Origin: Bacillus sp. RAR_GA_16
GTDB lineage: Bacteria; Bacillota; Bacilli; Bacillales; Guptibacillaceae
Reading direction: 5' to 3'
NCBI RefSeq assembly: GCF_020165985.1
Contig: NZ_JAIUKZ010000004.1
Span: forward strand, 1 to 64,000
Length of the DNA stretch: 64,000 nt
The notes below the pieces were generated by a model. It was not told the origin of the DNA. It was given only the letters and a program-made list of their open reading frames with translations, and did no database searches. Each line of letters begins with the position of its first letter. Within the stretch, counting starts at the first letter, position 1. The position numbers were made by a program, and so were the translations under genes. Below, in pieces: positions 27,382 through 36,576 of this stretch.

Positions 27382-29400
27382 GTGAAAGCTAAGAAAAAGA
27401 AAAATCATGTACCTTTTAGGCTAAATATATTGTTTTTATCTGTATTCCTTTTGTTTTCTACTTTAATTCTTCGACTTGGTGTTATTCAGATCGTAAATGG
27501 AGAAGAATACGAGCGTGTTTCTGAACAAACTGAGAACGTGACGGCAGAATCAACTGCACCTCGTGGGAAAATGTATGACCGTTATGGACGAGTTCTTGTC
27601 GATAATAATCCAGAGTTTGCGCTTACATATATTCGCACACAAAATACAAAACAAGCAGAAAGACTCGAATTAGCACGAAAATTAGCAGGTTATATCGATA
27701 AAGATACAGATGATATCATCGATCGAGACCTTAAAGATTATTGGATCGTTACGAATCCAGATAAGGCGAAGAAAAAATTGACTGATAAAGAATGGGAAGA
27801 ATTGGAGACGAGTGAAGCGTATCAACTCCAGATCGACCGCATCACTGATAATGACTTAGACGCGATAAAAAACAATCCGGAAGAGTTAGAAGTGGCAGCG
27901 ATAAAAAGGGCAATGGATACTGGATATGCTTTATCATCTCAAACAATCAAAATCGGTTTGACAGAGGATGAAATTGCAAAGATCAGTGAAAATCTTGGTT
28001 CGTTACCGGGTATCGAAATACAAGCTGATGCCACTCGAGAATATCCTTATGGAGATACGTTGCAAACTATTTTTGGCAGAGTAGGGCCAATCCCTAAAGA
28101 TGAACTGAATTATTTTGGGTTAAGAGATTATGATCGAAACGATAAAGTTGGGATCAGCTATCTGGAAAAAGAATATGAAGAATATTTAAAAGGGCAAAAA
28201 GAAAAGCAAACCTACGTCACAGATAAATCTGGTGAACCAATAGGTGAACCAAAGGTAATTGAAGGACAAAGAGGAAATGATTTGGTTCTTTCACTAGATA
28301 TTGACCTTCAAAAAGAAGTCGAGAAAATTCTTGATGAGGAGCTTAGCGATGCGAGGCAATATGGAGCATCGAGAGGCTATGTTGTCATGATGGATCCAAA
28401 TACCGGTGAAATCCTTTCGCTAGCAGGTAAAGAATATAGCAATGGGAAGTTCAAAGACCGTACTTTTGGAGTGATTGGGGATTCGTATGCCATGGGGTCG
28501 ACTGTTAAGGGAGCAACGGTGTTAACAGGTTATCAGTATGGCGTTATTCAGCCTAATTCAACCCTTGTGGACGAAGTATTATACTTTAAAGACGAAGGTA
28601 AAAAGTCATCCTATACAGCTAATGCGATGGGGCCAATTTCAGACCTTGTTGCATTACAACGATCTTCAAACGTTTATATGTGGAAAGTTGCCATGGAAAT
28701 GGCTGGCTATGATTATGCTCCTTACGAAAGTAGCAGTTATGACCCGAAAGCCTATGATGAACTAAAAGAATCCTTCTCTCAGTTTGGGCTAGGTGTGAAA
28801 ACAGGGGTTGACTTACCTGGGGAAAGTGCAGGATTAAATGGTGGTCTGAGTGAGTTTGGGAAAATTCTTGATTTTGCAATAGGACAGTATGATACCTATA
28901 CGCCTATGCAAATGGCTCAATATACTTCTACTATTGCTAATGGAGGGTATCGCATTGAACCTCATATTCTAAAAGAAGTTCATGAACCTTCTGAAAAAGA
29001 TGGCTTGTCTAATACCATTCTTTTTCAAAATACCCCTCAAGTCCTAAATAAAATAAAAATGAGTGAAGACGAAGTTGCACATGTTCAAAAGGGGATGTGG
29101 ATGGTAATGAATACAGCAAACGGTACTGCGGGTACACATTATCCATATTTCCAAAGTGATGATTATCAAGCAGCAGGAAAAACTGGTACTGCACAAATTG
29201 GGGATGGCTATAATTTAACCCTTGTCGGTTATGCCCCTTATAACAACCCTGAAGTAGCAATTTCGGTTGTTATTCCAGAAGTGAATGATTCCTCATCTGG
29301 TTATGTAAATAAAAAAATTGGTGGACGTGTCTTGGATGCTTATTTCGATTTAAAAGAAGAAGCAAAGAAACCAATTGGATACAAAGAAGATGCTGAATAA
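27382..29400 (+). CDS. pbpA: Class B penicillin-binding protein (PBP2 family)
   Basis: Peptidoglycan transpeptidase, about 672 residues, membrane-anchored by one N-terminal segment (ILFLSVFLLFSTLILRLGVI, near residues 16-35) with the domain outside. The PBP dimerisation part is followed by the transpeptidase domain with all three motifs: STVK (nucleophile serine), SSN (in QRSSNVYM) and KTGT (in AGKTGTAQ). The start is GTG at 27382 behind GGGAAGGGAG. B. subtilis pbpA is in the same place after yqgE. It probably serves rod-shape elongation. Confidence 0.93.
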   Translation: MKAKKKKNHVPFRLNILFLSVFLLFSTLILRLGVIQIVNGEEYERVSEQTENVTAESTAPRGKMYDRYGRVLVDNNPEFALTYIRTQNTKQAERLELARKLAGYIDKDTDDIIDRDLKDYWIVTNPDKAKKKLTDKEWEELETSEAYQLQIDRITDNDLDAIKNNPEELEVAAIKRAMDTGYALSSQTIKIGLTEDEIAKISENLGSLPGIEIQADATREYPYGDTLQTIFGRVGPIPKDELNYFGLRDYDRNDKVGISYLEKEYEEYLKGQKEKQTYVTDKSGEPIGEPKVIEGQRGNDLVLSLDIDLQKEVEKILDEELSDARQYGASRGYVVMMDPNTGEILSLAGKEYSNGKFKDRTFGVIGDSYAMGSTVKGATVLTGYQYGVIQPNSTLVDEVLYFKDEGKKSSYTANAMGPISDLVALQRSSNVYMWKVAMEMAGYDYAPYESSSYDPKAYDELKESFSQFGLGVKTGVDLPGESAGLNGGLSEFGKILDFAIGQYDTYTPMQMAQYTSTIANGGYRIEPHILKEVHEPSEKDGLSNTILFQNTPQVLNKIKMSEDEVAHVQKGMWMVMNTANGTAGTHYPYFQSDDYQAAGKTGTAQIGDGYNLTLVGYAPYNNPEVAISVVIPEVNDSSSGYVNKKIGGRVLDAYFDLKEEAKKPIGYKEDAE

Positions 29401-29428
29401 AAAACCGCCTCCGAGCGGTTTTTTATTT
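29401..29428 (+). terminator. Terminator of pbpA
   Basis: Stem AAAACCGC / GCGGTTTT with a CTCCGA loop and a T-run. It begins immediately after the stop codon. Confidence 0.85.
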
Positions 29429-29504
29429 TTATATAAGGACCTGAGTAATGACCTGTCCATTTCTGCAATAGACTAGTGTAGGAGCTGGATAGGGGGGGAG
29501 CAAG

Positions 29505-31487
29505 ATGCCAAGACACTTAGTGATTGGAAACGGTCAACTGCTTATTAATATGGATCAGTTTCTTCAAATTCGAGATATTTACTATCCTTATGTGGGACAA
29601 CAAAATCATGTTCAAGGTCACGCCAACCGAATTGGCGTTTGGGTTGATGGGAAATTCTCATGGCTTCACTCATCGGAATGGGATATTCGACCAAATTACG
29701 ATCTAGACACACTCGTTACGTATAGCACTGCGGTGCATCCTCATCTTGGAATTAAACTTGTTTTTGAAGAAGGCGTTCATCAACGCGAAATGTTAATGAT
29801 TCGTAAAATTACGATATTTAATCTAGAAAATCAAAGTCGCGATGTAAGACTTTTCTTTCATCAAGATTTAAATATTTACGAAACAGAAGTGGGAGACACA
29901 GCCTATTATTGTCCAGAAACAAAGGCAGTCATCCACTACAAACGCTATCGGTATTTTTTATTTAACGGCGAAATAGATGGAGCAGGTATCAAACAATATA
30001 CAACCGGTGTGAAACGCTTTCAAGCTGCCGAGGGAACTTGGCGAGATGCTGAGGATGGCCATCTTCATGAAAACCCAATTGCGCAAGGGTCAGTCGATAG
30101 TACCTTTTCACTTGAAACAAAACTTGAACCAAACTGTTCAAAAACCGCCTATTATTGGATGACAGTGGGGAGAACGAAAGAAGAAGTTAGTAGCATTCAT
30201 GAATATGTAAGTGAGATTGGAACACAGTTAACTGTTGAAAAAATTCGAATGTACTGGAATCGTTGGGTAAATAAGTCGGTCTTACCAGAGACGGACCTAG
30301 GACCAGATCTTCTTTCACTTTATAAAAGAAGCTTATTAATTGTTCGTACTCAAACCAATCAGAATGGCACGATTATTGCAGCGAACGATTCAGATATTTT
30401 ACATTACAATCGCGATCACTACAGCTATATGTGGCCAAGAGATGGTGCGCTCATAGCTTCTGCTATGTCTAAAGCCGGGTATCATGGCATGGTTACGAAC
30501 TTTTATCGCTGCTGCGCAGAACTTCTTTCAAAAGAAGGCTATTTACATCATAAATACAATCCTGATGGCTCTGTAGGATCGAGCTGGCATCCCTACATCG
30601 ATCGTTTGAAGCAACCTCAGCTTCCAATACAAGAAGATGAGACAGCTCTTGTTCTCTGGGCGTTCTGGGAACATTACCAATCAACAGGTGATATCGAGTT
30701 TGCTCAATCGCTTTATAAGTTTTTAGTACGGCCAGGCGCGAAGTTTCTACTACAATTCATGGATGAAACGCTTGATTTGCCTCTTCCTTCATACGATCTT
30801 TGGGAAGAAAGATTTGGTATTTTTAGTTTTACCGCTTCTGCCTGTTATGGTGGTCTAATGGCTGCTCATTCATTCGCCAGGCTGTTTGGCGAAGATGATC
30901 GTGCGGAGAGCTATTATAAAGGGGCAGAGCGAATTAAAAAGGGGATAGAAGTTCATTTGTATGACGAAACACGTTCCTGCTTTTTAAGAGGGCTTTATCG
31001 AAATAATGAAACGGGTGAGATAACCAAAGATTACACGATAGAAAGTAGCTTATTTGGTTTATTCGCATTCGGGGTTTTTTCTGCTGATGATCCTCGAATG
31101 GTTCGTACGATGGAGGAGATTGAAAATAGACTTTCTGTAAAAACAAGCATTGGCGGGGTAGCACGTTATGTGAGTGATTATTATTTTCAACAATCTCAAA
31201 ATGTTGAAGAAGTGCCAGGTAATCCATGGGTGATTTGTACTCTATGGATCGCTAAATGGAAGATTTCGCTCGCTCAATCTCTGGAACAGCTACGCGAAGC
31301 GAAAACGCATATTAATTGGGTCTATCAACAGGCGCTATCTAGTGGTATACTACCAGAGCAAGTTCATCCTTATTCGGGGAAACCTCTGTCTGTCGCCCCG
31401 CTTACATGGTCACATGCCACATATGTTGATGTTGTGAAAGATTACCTTGAGAAATATGAAGCTCTTTCCTCAATAAAAACAACTTGA
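29505..31487 (+). CDS. Glycoside hydrolase family 15 enzyme
   Basis: A 660-residue GH15 protein. An N-terminal beta-sandwich domain (residues 1 to about 260, with YYPYVGQQNHVQGHANRIGVW) precedes an (alpha/alpha)6 barrel. Active-site motifs are seen: NRDHYSYMWPRDGALIA (about residues 304-320), the LPSYDLWEERFG acid motif near 429 and the LPEQVHPYSGKPLSVAPLTWSHA motif near 615, where the glutamate is the usual catalytic base. The family includes glucoamylases, glucodextranases and trehalases; the substrate is not clear. No signal peptide is seen, so it is probably cytoplasmic. A GGGGGGG site lies before the ATG. Confidence 0.88.
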   Translation: MPRHLVIGNGQLLINMDQFLQIRDIYYPYVGQQNHVQGHANRIGVWVDGKFSWLHSSEWDIRPNYDLDTLVTYSTAVHPHLGIKLVFEEGVHQREMLMIRKITIFNLENQSRDVRLFFHQDLNIYETEVGDTAYYCPETKAVIHYKRYRYFLFNGEIDGAGIKQYTTGVKRFQAAEGTWRDAEDGHLHENPIAQGSVDSTFSLETKLEPNCSKTAYYWMTVGRTKEEVSSIHEYVSEIGTQLTVEKIRMYWNRWVNKSVLPETDLGPDLLSLYKRSLLIVRTQTNQNGTIIAANDSDILHYNRDHYSYMWPRDGALIASAMSKAGYHGMVTNFYRCCAELLSKEGYLHHKYNPDGSVGSSWHPYIDRLKQPQLPIQEDETALVLWAFWEHYQSTGDIEFAQSLYKFLVRPGAKFLLQFMDETLDLPLPSYDLWEERFGIFSFTASACYGGLMAAHSFARLFGEDDRAESYYKGAERIKKGIEVHLYDETRSCFLRGLYRNNETGEITKDYTIESSLFGLFAFGVFSADDPRMVRTMEEIENRLSVKTSIGGVARYVSDYYFQQSQNVEEVPGNPWVICTLWIAKWKISLAQSLEQLREAKTHINWVYQQALSSGILPEQVHPYSGKPLSVAPLTWSHATYVDVVKDYLEKYEALSSIKTT

Positions 31488-31515
31488 TTGAAAGAGAATT
31501 GTTTGTTATCATAAT
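31488..31515 (+). promoter_or_regulatory. Possible promoter of rpmG
   Basis: TTGAAA at 31488-31493, 16-base spacer, CATAAT at 31510-31515, just after the GH15 stop. Confidence 0.5.
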
Positions 31516-31563
31516 GAAGTATGTTGTTAAATGAACAGTTTGATAGGATTTGGAGGGATATTC

Positions 31564-31713
31564 ATGCGCGTACAAATTACATTGGCTTGCACTGAAACAG
31601 GCGATCGTAACTACATCACGACGAAGAACAAACGTACTAACCCTGATCGTCTTGAACTTAAAAAATACAGCCCAAGACTTAAAAAGCAGACGTTACATCG
31701 CGAAACTAAGTAA
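31564..31713 (+). CDS. rpmG: Ribosomal protein bL33, zinc-independent form
   Basis: A 49-residue protein of the large ribosomal subunit. [17 protein letters not shown] and the [20 protein letters not shown] stretch match L33. Only one cysteine (Cys9) is present, so the four-cysteine zinc ribbon of the other form is absent (the C-minus form). The upstream ATG is not used: GGAGGG lies just before 31564. It is close to B. subtilis rpmGA, which sits at the same place. It has its own terminator. Confidence 0.95.
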   Translation: MRVQITLACTETGDRNYITTKNKRTNPDRLELKKYSPRLKKQTLHRETK

Positions 31714-31740
31714 GCAGTAGGATATCCTACTGCTTTTTTA
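31712..31740 (+). terminator. Terminator of rpmG
   Basis: A perfect inverted repeat, AAGCAGTAGGAT / ATCCTACTGCTT, ends in TTTTTT. It starts at the stop codon. Confidence 0.85.
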
Positions 31741-31791
31741 TTTGCACATTTTCCCGTAGACTAGTAAGAGAGGAAATGAGGAGGAATGATG

Positions 31792-32358
31792 ATGCAATCA
31801 AAACATGAGTGGCGAACGAAGATGAAATTGAAAATAAACGAAATTCGTGCTGAAGAAAAAGCACTTCTCGATCAACAAATTTTAAACCGTCTCTATACAT
31901 ATGAACCTTACACTACAGCAGAAACCATTGGGTTAACAGTTGCAATGAAAGGTGAAATAAATACAAAAGAAATTATTGAAAAAGCATGGACTGATGGCAA
32001 AAGAGTAGCAGTTCCAAAATGCGATCCCAAGACAAAACAGATGACCTTTCATTATCTAACAGAGTGGGATCAATTAGAGAAAGCGTATTTTGATTTGGAC
32101 GAACCACGTCCTGATCAAACAGCGCTATGTCCTCCTGAGGAAATAGATCTATTGCTTGTACCAGGACTTATTTTTGATCGGCATGGCTTTAGAATCGGAT
32201 TTGGCGGAGGCTACTATGATCGATACTTGAAGAAATATGCAAACTCAACTGTTTCCCTTGCATATGAATTTCAAGTTGTAGAAAAAGTGCCAACCGAATC
32301 GTTTGATATTCCCGTAGAAGCGATTATTACAAATGAACAAACTGTTAACATAATATGA
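31792..32358 (+). CDS. fau: 5-formyltetrahydrofolate cyclo-ligase
   Basis: Recycles 5-formyl-THF to 5,10-methenyl-THF with ATP. About 188 residues, ending with the conserved GFRIGFGGGYYDRYLKKY motif and the IDLLLVPGLIFDRHGFR segment (about residues 120-145). Three ATGs follow one another; the third, at 31792, lies seven bases after GAGGAGG. It equals yqgN, which follows rpmGA in B. subtilis. Its stop overlaps the start of the next gene, so translation is coupled. Confidence 0.92.
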   Translation: MQSKHEWRTKMKLKINEIRAEEKALLDQQILNRLYTYEPYTTAETIGLTVAMKGEINTKEIIEKAWTDGKRVAVPKCDPKTKQMTFHYLTEWDQLEKAYFDLDEPRPDQTALCPPEEIDLLLVPGLIFDRHGFRIGFGGGYYDRYLKKYANSTVSLAYEFQVVEKVPTESFDIPVEAIITNEQTVNII

Positions 32359-33125
32359 TTATTTATTTTTTTATTAGTGCTCTGACAGGTTTTCTAGGTT
32401 ACAAAGTTCAAGCGCTTTCGAAAAAAGGTGCGCTAGCTGCTACGGGCGTTGGGTGTATGATCGCGCTTGGCTTTGCCTGGAAGGGACTTTTACTTCTCGG
32501 TATCTTTTTTCTATCTTCCACGATTTGGAGTAAATATCAATCGGAACAAAAACATGGTATCGATGAAATTGTAGAAAAGGGTTCATCGAGAGATCAGTAT
32601 CAGGTTCTTGCCAATGGAGGGGTGGCTGCTTTAGCTGGATTGATGATGGTCATTTTTCCTAAAGAGGTATGGACGTTAATTTTGTTAAGTGCGATTGCCA
32701 CTTCTAATTCTGATACGTGGGCATCTGAACTTGGTGTTCTTTCATCACGAAAACCACTTCATATAAAAACACTAAAAATCGTTCCAGCAGGCACTTCTGG
32801 CGCAGTAAGTATGCTGGGGATCGTGGCGTCTTTTCTTGGATCGGGTTTAATTGGTGTAGTCGGTTCTTTCGTTTTTAACCTCTCCTATCAAGCGGCAGCT
32901 GTTGTGACGTTTGCTGGTTTTGTCGGTTGTTTAAGCGATACGCTGATTGGAGCAACCATACAGGAGGAGTTTCAGTGTCCAGAATGTGGAAAAAGAACTG
33001 AGCGCCGCACTCATTGTGGGAAGCAAACGGTTAAACTTACTGGCATAAAAGGTTTTAATAATGATGTAGTTAATTTCGTTTCTTCAGTAATTGGGGGTCT
33101 TATAGGAGGTGCATGGTTATTATGA
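32355..33125 (+). CDS. DUF92 integral membrane protein
   Basis: A 256-residue membrane protein of the DUF92 family, which includes phytyl-phosphate kinase VTE6 of plants. About six membrane segments, with the family motif SAIATSNSDTWASELGVLSSRKP (split by the loop at residue 120) and FVGCLSDTLIGATIQ. A cysteine-rich loop near residue 210, CPECGKRTERRTHCGK, may bind zinc. Bacterial function is unknown; a lipid- or isoprenoid-related kinase would be a guess from the plant relatives. It overlaps fau and mobA by four bases each. Confidence 0.8.
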   Translation: MIIYFFISALTGFLGYKVQALSKKGALAATGVGCMIALGFAWKGLLLLGIFFLSSTIWSKYQSEQKHGIDEIVEKGSSRDQYQVLANGGVAALAGLMMVIFPKEVWTLILLSAIATSNSDTWASELGVLSSRKPLHIKTLKIVPAGTSGAVSMLGIVASFLGSGLIGVVGSFVFNLSYQAAAVVTFAGFVGCLSDTLIGATIQEEFQCPECGKRTERRTHCGKQTVKLTGIKGFNNDVVNFVSSVIGGLIGGAWLL

Positions 33126-33727
33126 GAATAATAGGTATCTTGCTTGCAGGAGGAGAGTCTCGAAGATTTGGATCACCAAAAGCATTTGCGGTTTTTCACA
33201 ATAAACCTTTTTATCAAGTGGTACTTCATCAACTCAATCCTGTTATAGATGAAGCGATCATTGTTACGAAAGCGAATTTACTAGAGAAATTCAATTTGGA
33301 GACAGCTAGAAATATGAAAGTAATGAAAGATGAGGAAGCTTTTCAGGGAATGGGGCCGCTAGCAGGCATTTATACTGGGATGACTCATACGAATGGGGAT
33401 TATTATTTTACAGTAGCTTGTGATATGCCGTTAGTAACGGAAGGGTTATTCTCTCTTCTAATAGAAGAATTGAATAACCACCCTACTGCTGTGGCGGTCG
33501 TACCTGTCAGTAATGGCAGACGCCAGCCTCTTTGTGCGATTTACCATGCTTCATGTCAACCAATTATTGAACAACTTCTTCTAACAGGGAGAAGAAGAAT
33601 GAATGATCTCCTCGAATCTATTGATACACTTTATGTCGATGTTGAGAAATACAAAAATCAATTTTTAAATGTAAATACTAGAGAAGAGCATAACCTAGTT
33701 CAAAAAGGAGACAGATTAAATGGGTGA
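33122..33727 (+). CDS. mobA: Molybdenum cofactor guanylyltransferase
   Basis: Adds GMP to molybdopterin to form MGD. About 201 residues with the nucleotidyltransferase start IGILLAGGESRRFGSPKAF and the metal-binding CDMPLVTE (about residues 100-107). The ATG at 33122 overlaps the DUF92 stop; AGGAGGT lies 10 bases upstream. It is followed by overlapping moeB. Other molybdenum-cofactor genes are not in the window. Confidence 0.88.
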   Translation: MRIIGILLAGGESRRFGSPKAFAVFHNKPFYQVVLHQLNPVIDEAIIVTKANLLEKFNLETARNMKVMKDEEAFQGMGPLAGIYTGMTHTNGDYYFTVACDMPLVTEGLFSLLIEELNNHPTAVAVVPVSNGRRQPLCAIYHASCQPIIEQLLLTGRRRMNDLLESIDTLYVDVEKYKNQFLNVNTREEHNLVQKGDRLNG

Positions 33728-34739
33728 CTTCAAAAGATATTCTAGACAAATGCTTTTTGCTCCTATAGGCGAAGAAGGGCAAAAGAATTTCAGTCAATCA
33801 CGTGCCATTATTGTTGGGATGGGGGCACTTGGCACCGCTATAGCGAATCACCTTGTTCGCGCAGGATTTGGTTATATAAGGATTGTCGATCGTGATTATG
33901 TCGAGCAAAGTAATCTTCAAAGGCAGATGTTATTTGATGAAGAGGATGTGGCTGCAGCGTTACCGAAAACAATTGCAGCAAAAAAGAAACTAGAAAAAAT
34001 GAACTCCTCAGTTGAAATTGATGCAATGGTAGTGGATGTTAACGCAAGTAATGTAAGTAAGCTAATAGAAGATGTAGACTTTGTTATGGATGGCACAGAT
34101 AATTTTTCAACTCGATTTCTTCTGAATGATGCTTGTTTCAAATATAATATTCCGTTCGTTTATGGTGGTGCAGTTAGTTCAAGAGGAATGACAGCACTAT
34201 TTGTCCCTGGTGAAACACCGTGCCTTCGTTGCTTTATTCAGGGGGGAGAAGGAACGACAGGTGAGACTTGTGACACAATCGGTGTGATCTCTCCTATCGT
34301 AGATATTATTGCATCGTATCAGGTAACGGAGGTTATGAAATATATAGCGGGTAATCGTGAGAAGCTTCATAGAAGCTTAATCACAATGGATATATGGCAC
34401 AATCATAGCTATGCAATGAAATTTTCATCACCCAAACAAGGATGTCCAACTTGTCAAACAAATGAGTATCCATCATTAAAAGGTGGAGCAAAGCAGGATA
34501 TCACCTCACTGTGTGGGAGAGAAACGATTCAAATCCAGTTAGAAAGTCACTTTGATTTAAAAGAATGGGCATTAAAGCTAGAAAAAACGTCAAAAGTGAA
34601 GAAAACCCCCTTCTTACTTAAAGCACAACTTGAAGAAGGAGAAAGACTCGTGCTATTCCCAGATGGACGGGTACTGATTCAAGGAACAGAAGATAGTGGT
34701 AGAGCAAAAGCACTTTATGCAAGGTATATTGGTATGTAA
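33720..34739 (+). CDS. moeB: ThiF/MoeB-family adenylyltransferase
   Basis: E1-like enzyme that adenylates the C-terminal Gly-Gly of a sulfur carrier (MoaD or ThiS). 339 residues. The N-terminal part has RYSRQMLFAPIGEEGQ, the Rossmann motif VGMGALGTAIANHL and the GTDNFSTRFLLNDAC motif. CLRC near residue 165 and CPTC near 242 are the zinc ligands. About 90 residues after CPTC form a C-terminal extension, with no clear rhodanese active-site loop. The thi operon below has thiS but no thiF, so this protein may serve both pathways (inference). Confidence 0.85.
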   Translation: MGDFKRYSRQMLFAPIGEEGQKNFSQSRAIIVGMGALGTAIANHLVRAGFGYIRIVDRDYVEQSNLQRQMLFDEEDVAAALPKTIAAKKKLEKMNSSVEIDAMVVDVNASNVSKLIEDVDFVMDGTDNFSTRFLLNDACFKYNIPFVYGGAVSSRGMTALFVPGETPCLRCFIQGGEGTTGETCDTIGVISPIVDIIASYQVTEVMKYIAGNREKLHRSLITMDIWHNHSYAMKFSSPKQGCPTCQTNEYPSLKGGAKQDITSLCGRETIQIQLESHFDLKEWALKLEKTSKVKKTPFLLKAQLEEGERLVLFPDGRVLIQGTEDSGRAKALYARYIGM

Positions 34740-34740
34740 A

Positions 34741-34771
34741 AAAGCAGCAGCCCTGTGGCTGGTGCTTTTTT
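34741..34771 (+). terminator. Terminator of the fau-DUF92-mobA-moeB operon
   Basis: Stem AAAGCAGCAGCC with GGCTGGTGCTTT (one mismatch) around a CTGT loop, then six T. Confidence 0.82.
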
Positions 34772-34789
34772 ACATCTCCATTCTTATTC

Positions 34790-34818
34790 TTGACATGCCT
34801 CAGATTCAATTATAGAAT
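34790..34818 (+). promoter_or_regulatory. Promoter of the T-box operon
   Basis: TTGACA at 34790-34795, 17-base spacer, TAGAAT at 34813-34818. Confidence 0.75.
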
Positions 34819-34834
34819 AACAATGTTACTTAAA

Positions 34835-35070
34835 CGCACAAAAGCATAAAAGTACAAAAGCGAAGATTCAGACAAGTAGCTTCTTTAGAAGAGCAGCAGT
34901 AGAGATCTGGTGGTTGCTGTAAACCAGAGCGTCTAAAAGTGAAATTACATCTGATGAGCGAAGTACGCGGCGTCCTCCCGTTAAGGGGGATATAAGTGGG
35001 CAGTTAAGGCTGTCAAAAAGGGTGGTACCGCGAAGAAATTCGTCCCTTCAACTGATGAAGGGCTTTTTTT
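34835..35070 (+). promoter_or_regulatory. T-box riboswitch, probably tyrosine-specific
   Basis: Transcript leader that senses uncharged tRNA. The T-box itself, AAGGGTGGTACCGCG, is at 35018-35032 and is followed by a terminator stem CCCTTCA / TGAAGGG with seven T. Stem I has the usual AGTAGA and GGTGG elements. The expected specifier place in GAAATTACATCTGATGAG gives TAC (34946-34948) as the best codon, i.e. tyrosine. The UGGU in the T-box would pair with an A discriminator, which fits tRNA-Tyr. Register is by eye, so TTA (Leu) is an alternative. Confidence 0.9.
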
Positions 35071-35136
35071 AATGGAAAAATAAAGATAGAGCAAAACTAA
35101 GGTGCGAGAGAATATAGATTGAGGGAGAGAAAGATC

Positions 35137-36522
35137 ATGAAAAAAATATCATTTCCAATGGCGCTAGTTGTCATTGCGCTATTAATGAGCTGGATGTTGT
35201 TTAGTATTATTGGCTTAAAAGTAGAACCGCATATTCCTCTTCTTGCTGGGGTAGTAGGAATGGGGGTTTTGGGATTGCTTCTTGGTATGAAGTGGGAAGA
35301 GATCGAGAAGGCTTTACTACAAAGTATTACGACGGGATTAAAACCAATTCTTATTCTTTTTGTTGTAGGAATGATGATCGCTGTGTGGATGCAGAGTGGT
35401 ACGGTCCCGACATTATTGTACGGAGGCCTTCGATTTATCCAACCTGAGTGGTTTCTCATCAGTGCGTTGGTGGTGACGATTATTGTATCGACTTTTACAG
35501 GCAGTTCATTTACGACAATTGGTACGATTGGGGTAGCAATGATGGGAATTGGAGCAGCAATGGGCGTTAATCCTGCTCTTGCAGCTGGAGCAGTTATTTC
35601 CGGTGCATGTTTCGGTGATAAGATGTCACCACTCTCGGACACAACTAACTTTGCTCCAGCAGTAGCAAGAGTAGACTTATTTACCCATATTCGACATATG
35701 ATGCAAACAACGATTCCAGCTATTATTGTAACGATTATTTTCTTTTTTATTATGAGTAAAAATTTGTCATCTTCCGTTAAACCAGATGATCTTAACGAAG
35801 CGATGATGGTCCTGCAAAATGAATTTACAATATCGTTATGGACGTTAGCTCCCCCCTTAATCGTGCTTGTACTTGCAGTAAAAAGGGTGCCAGTTCTCGT
35901 CACTTTATTTGCTGGATTACTTGCAGGAATTATTGTGGCCATGCTAACACAAGGGATCTATTCGGCAACTTCTATTATCGGAACAATGCAAAACGGATTT
36001 GCTAGCGAAACACCTAGCGAGCTTGTCAATGGAATTGTTAATAGAGGTGGACTTCAATCAATGATGTGGAGTGTATCGCTCATTATTTTAGCACTTGCAC
36101 TTGGAGGCGTACTTCAGGCAATGGGAATCATTCAATCGCTCATGAGCGGCTTAACAAAGCTTTTAAATAGGCGCGGTCATTTGATTTCAGCCACAGCAAC
36201 ATCTGCTATTGGAGTGAATTTGTTAACCGGTGAACAGTATTTATCTATTCTACTTCCTGGTCAAACGTTTGAGCCTTTTTATGACAAAGCCGGCATTGAT
36301 CGTAAATTTCTATCACGAACGCTCGAAGATGCGGGTACACTTGTCAATCCACTAATACCTTGGGGTGTTTCCGGCGCTTTTTTTGCAGAAACACTTGGTG
36401 TATCGGTACTTGCTTACTTGCCTTTTGCACTCTTCTTATGGCTCTCACCACTATTCACCGTTATCCTTGGCTATTGGAATAACAAGAAAATCGAAGTGAC
36501 AGTTCCAAAAACGCACGGATAA
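35137..36522 (+). CDS. NhaC-family transporter, possible tyrosine carrier
   Basis: A 461-residue membrane protein of the NhaC Na+/H+ antiporter family with about eleven membrane segments. Family motifs include STFTGSSFTTIGTIGVAMMG, then SGACFGDKMSPLSDTTNFAP and TLEDAGTLVNPLIPWGVSG. The start is ATG 35137 with GAGGGAGA about ten bases upstream. It is the only gene under the T-box leader. NhaC-like genes such as yheL with tyrosine T-boxes have been proposed to encode tyrosine transporters, so the usual antiporter label may be wrong here. Confidence 0.85.
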   Translation: MKKISFPMALVVIALLMSWMLFSIIGLKVEPHIPLLAGVVGMGVLGLLLGMKWEEIEKALLQSITTGLKPILILFVVGMMIAVWMQSGTVPTLLYGGLRFIQPEWFLISALVVTIIVSTFTGSSFTTIGTIGVAMMGIGAAMGVNPALAAGAVISGACFGDKMSPLSDTTNFAPAVARVDLFTHIRHMMQTTIPAIIVTIIFFFIMSKNLSSSVKPDDLNEAMMVLQNEFTISLWTLAPPLIVLVLAVKRVPVLVTLFAGLLAGIIVAMLTQGIYSATSIIGTMQNGFASETPSELVNGIVNRGGLQSMMWSVSLIILALALGGVLQAMGIIQSLMSGLTKLLNRRGHLISATATSAIGVNLLTGEQYLSILLPGQTFEPFYDKAGIDRKFLSRTLEDAGTLVNPLIPWGVSGAFFAETLGVSVLAYLPFALFLWLSPLFTVILGYWNNKKIEVTVPKTHG

Positions 36523-36576
36523 AAACGGGATTACCTGCAAACAGTAGAAGTATAGTACAGTTTCAGGAGGAATATG

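Noticed and set aside
35097-35942. 281-codon antisense frame over the NhaC-family gene
   Set aside because: No ribosome site, biased composition of isoleucine, threonine and proline as expected from the complement of a membrane protein, and a conserved gene on the other strand.
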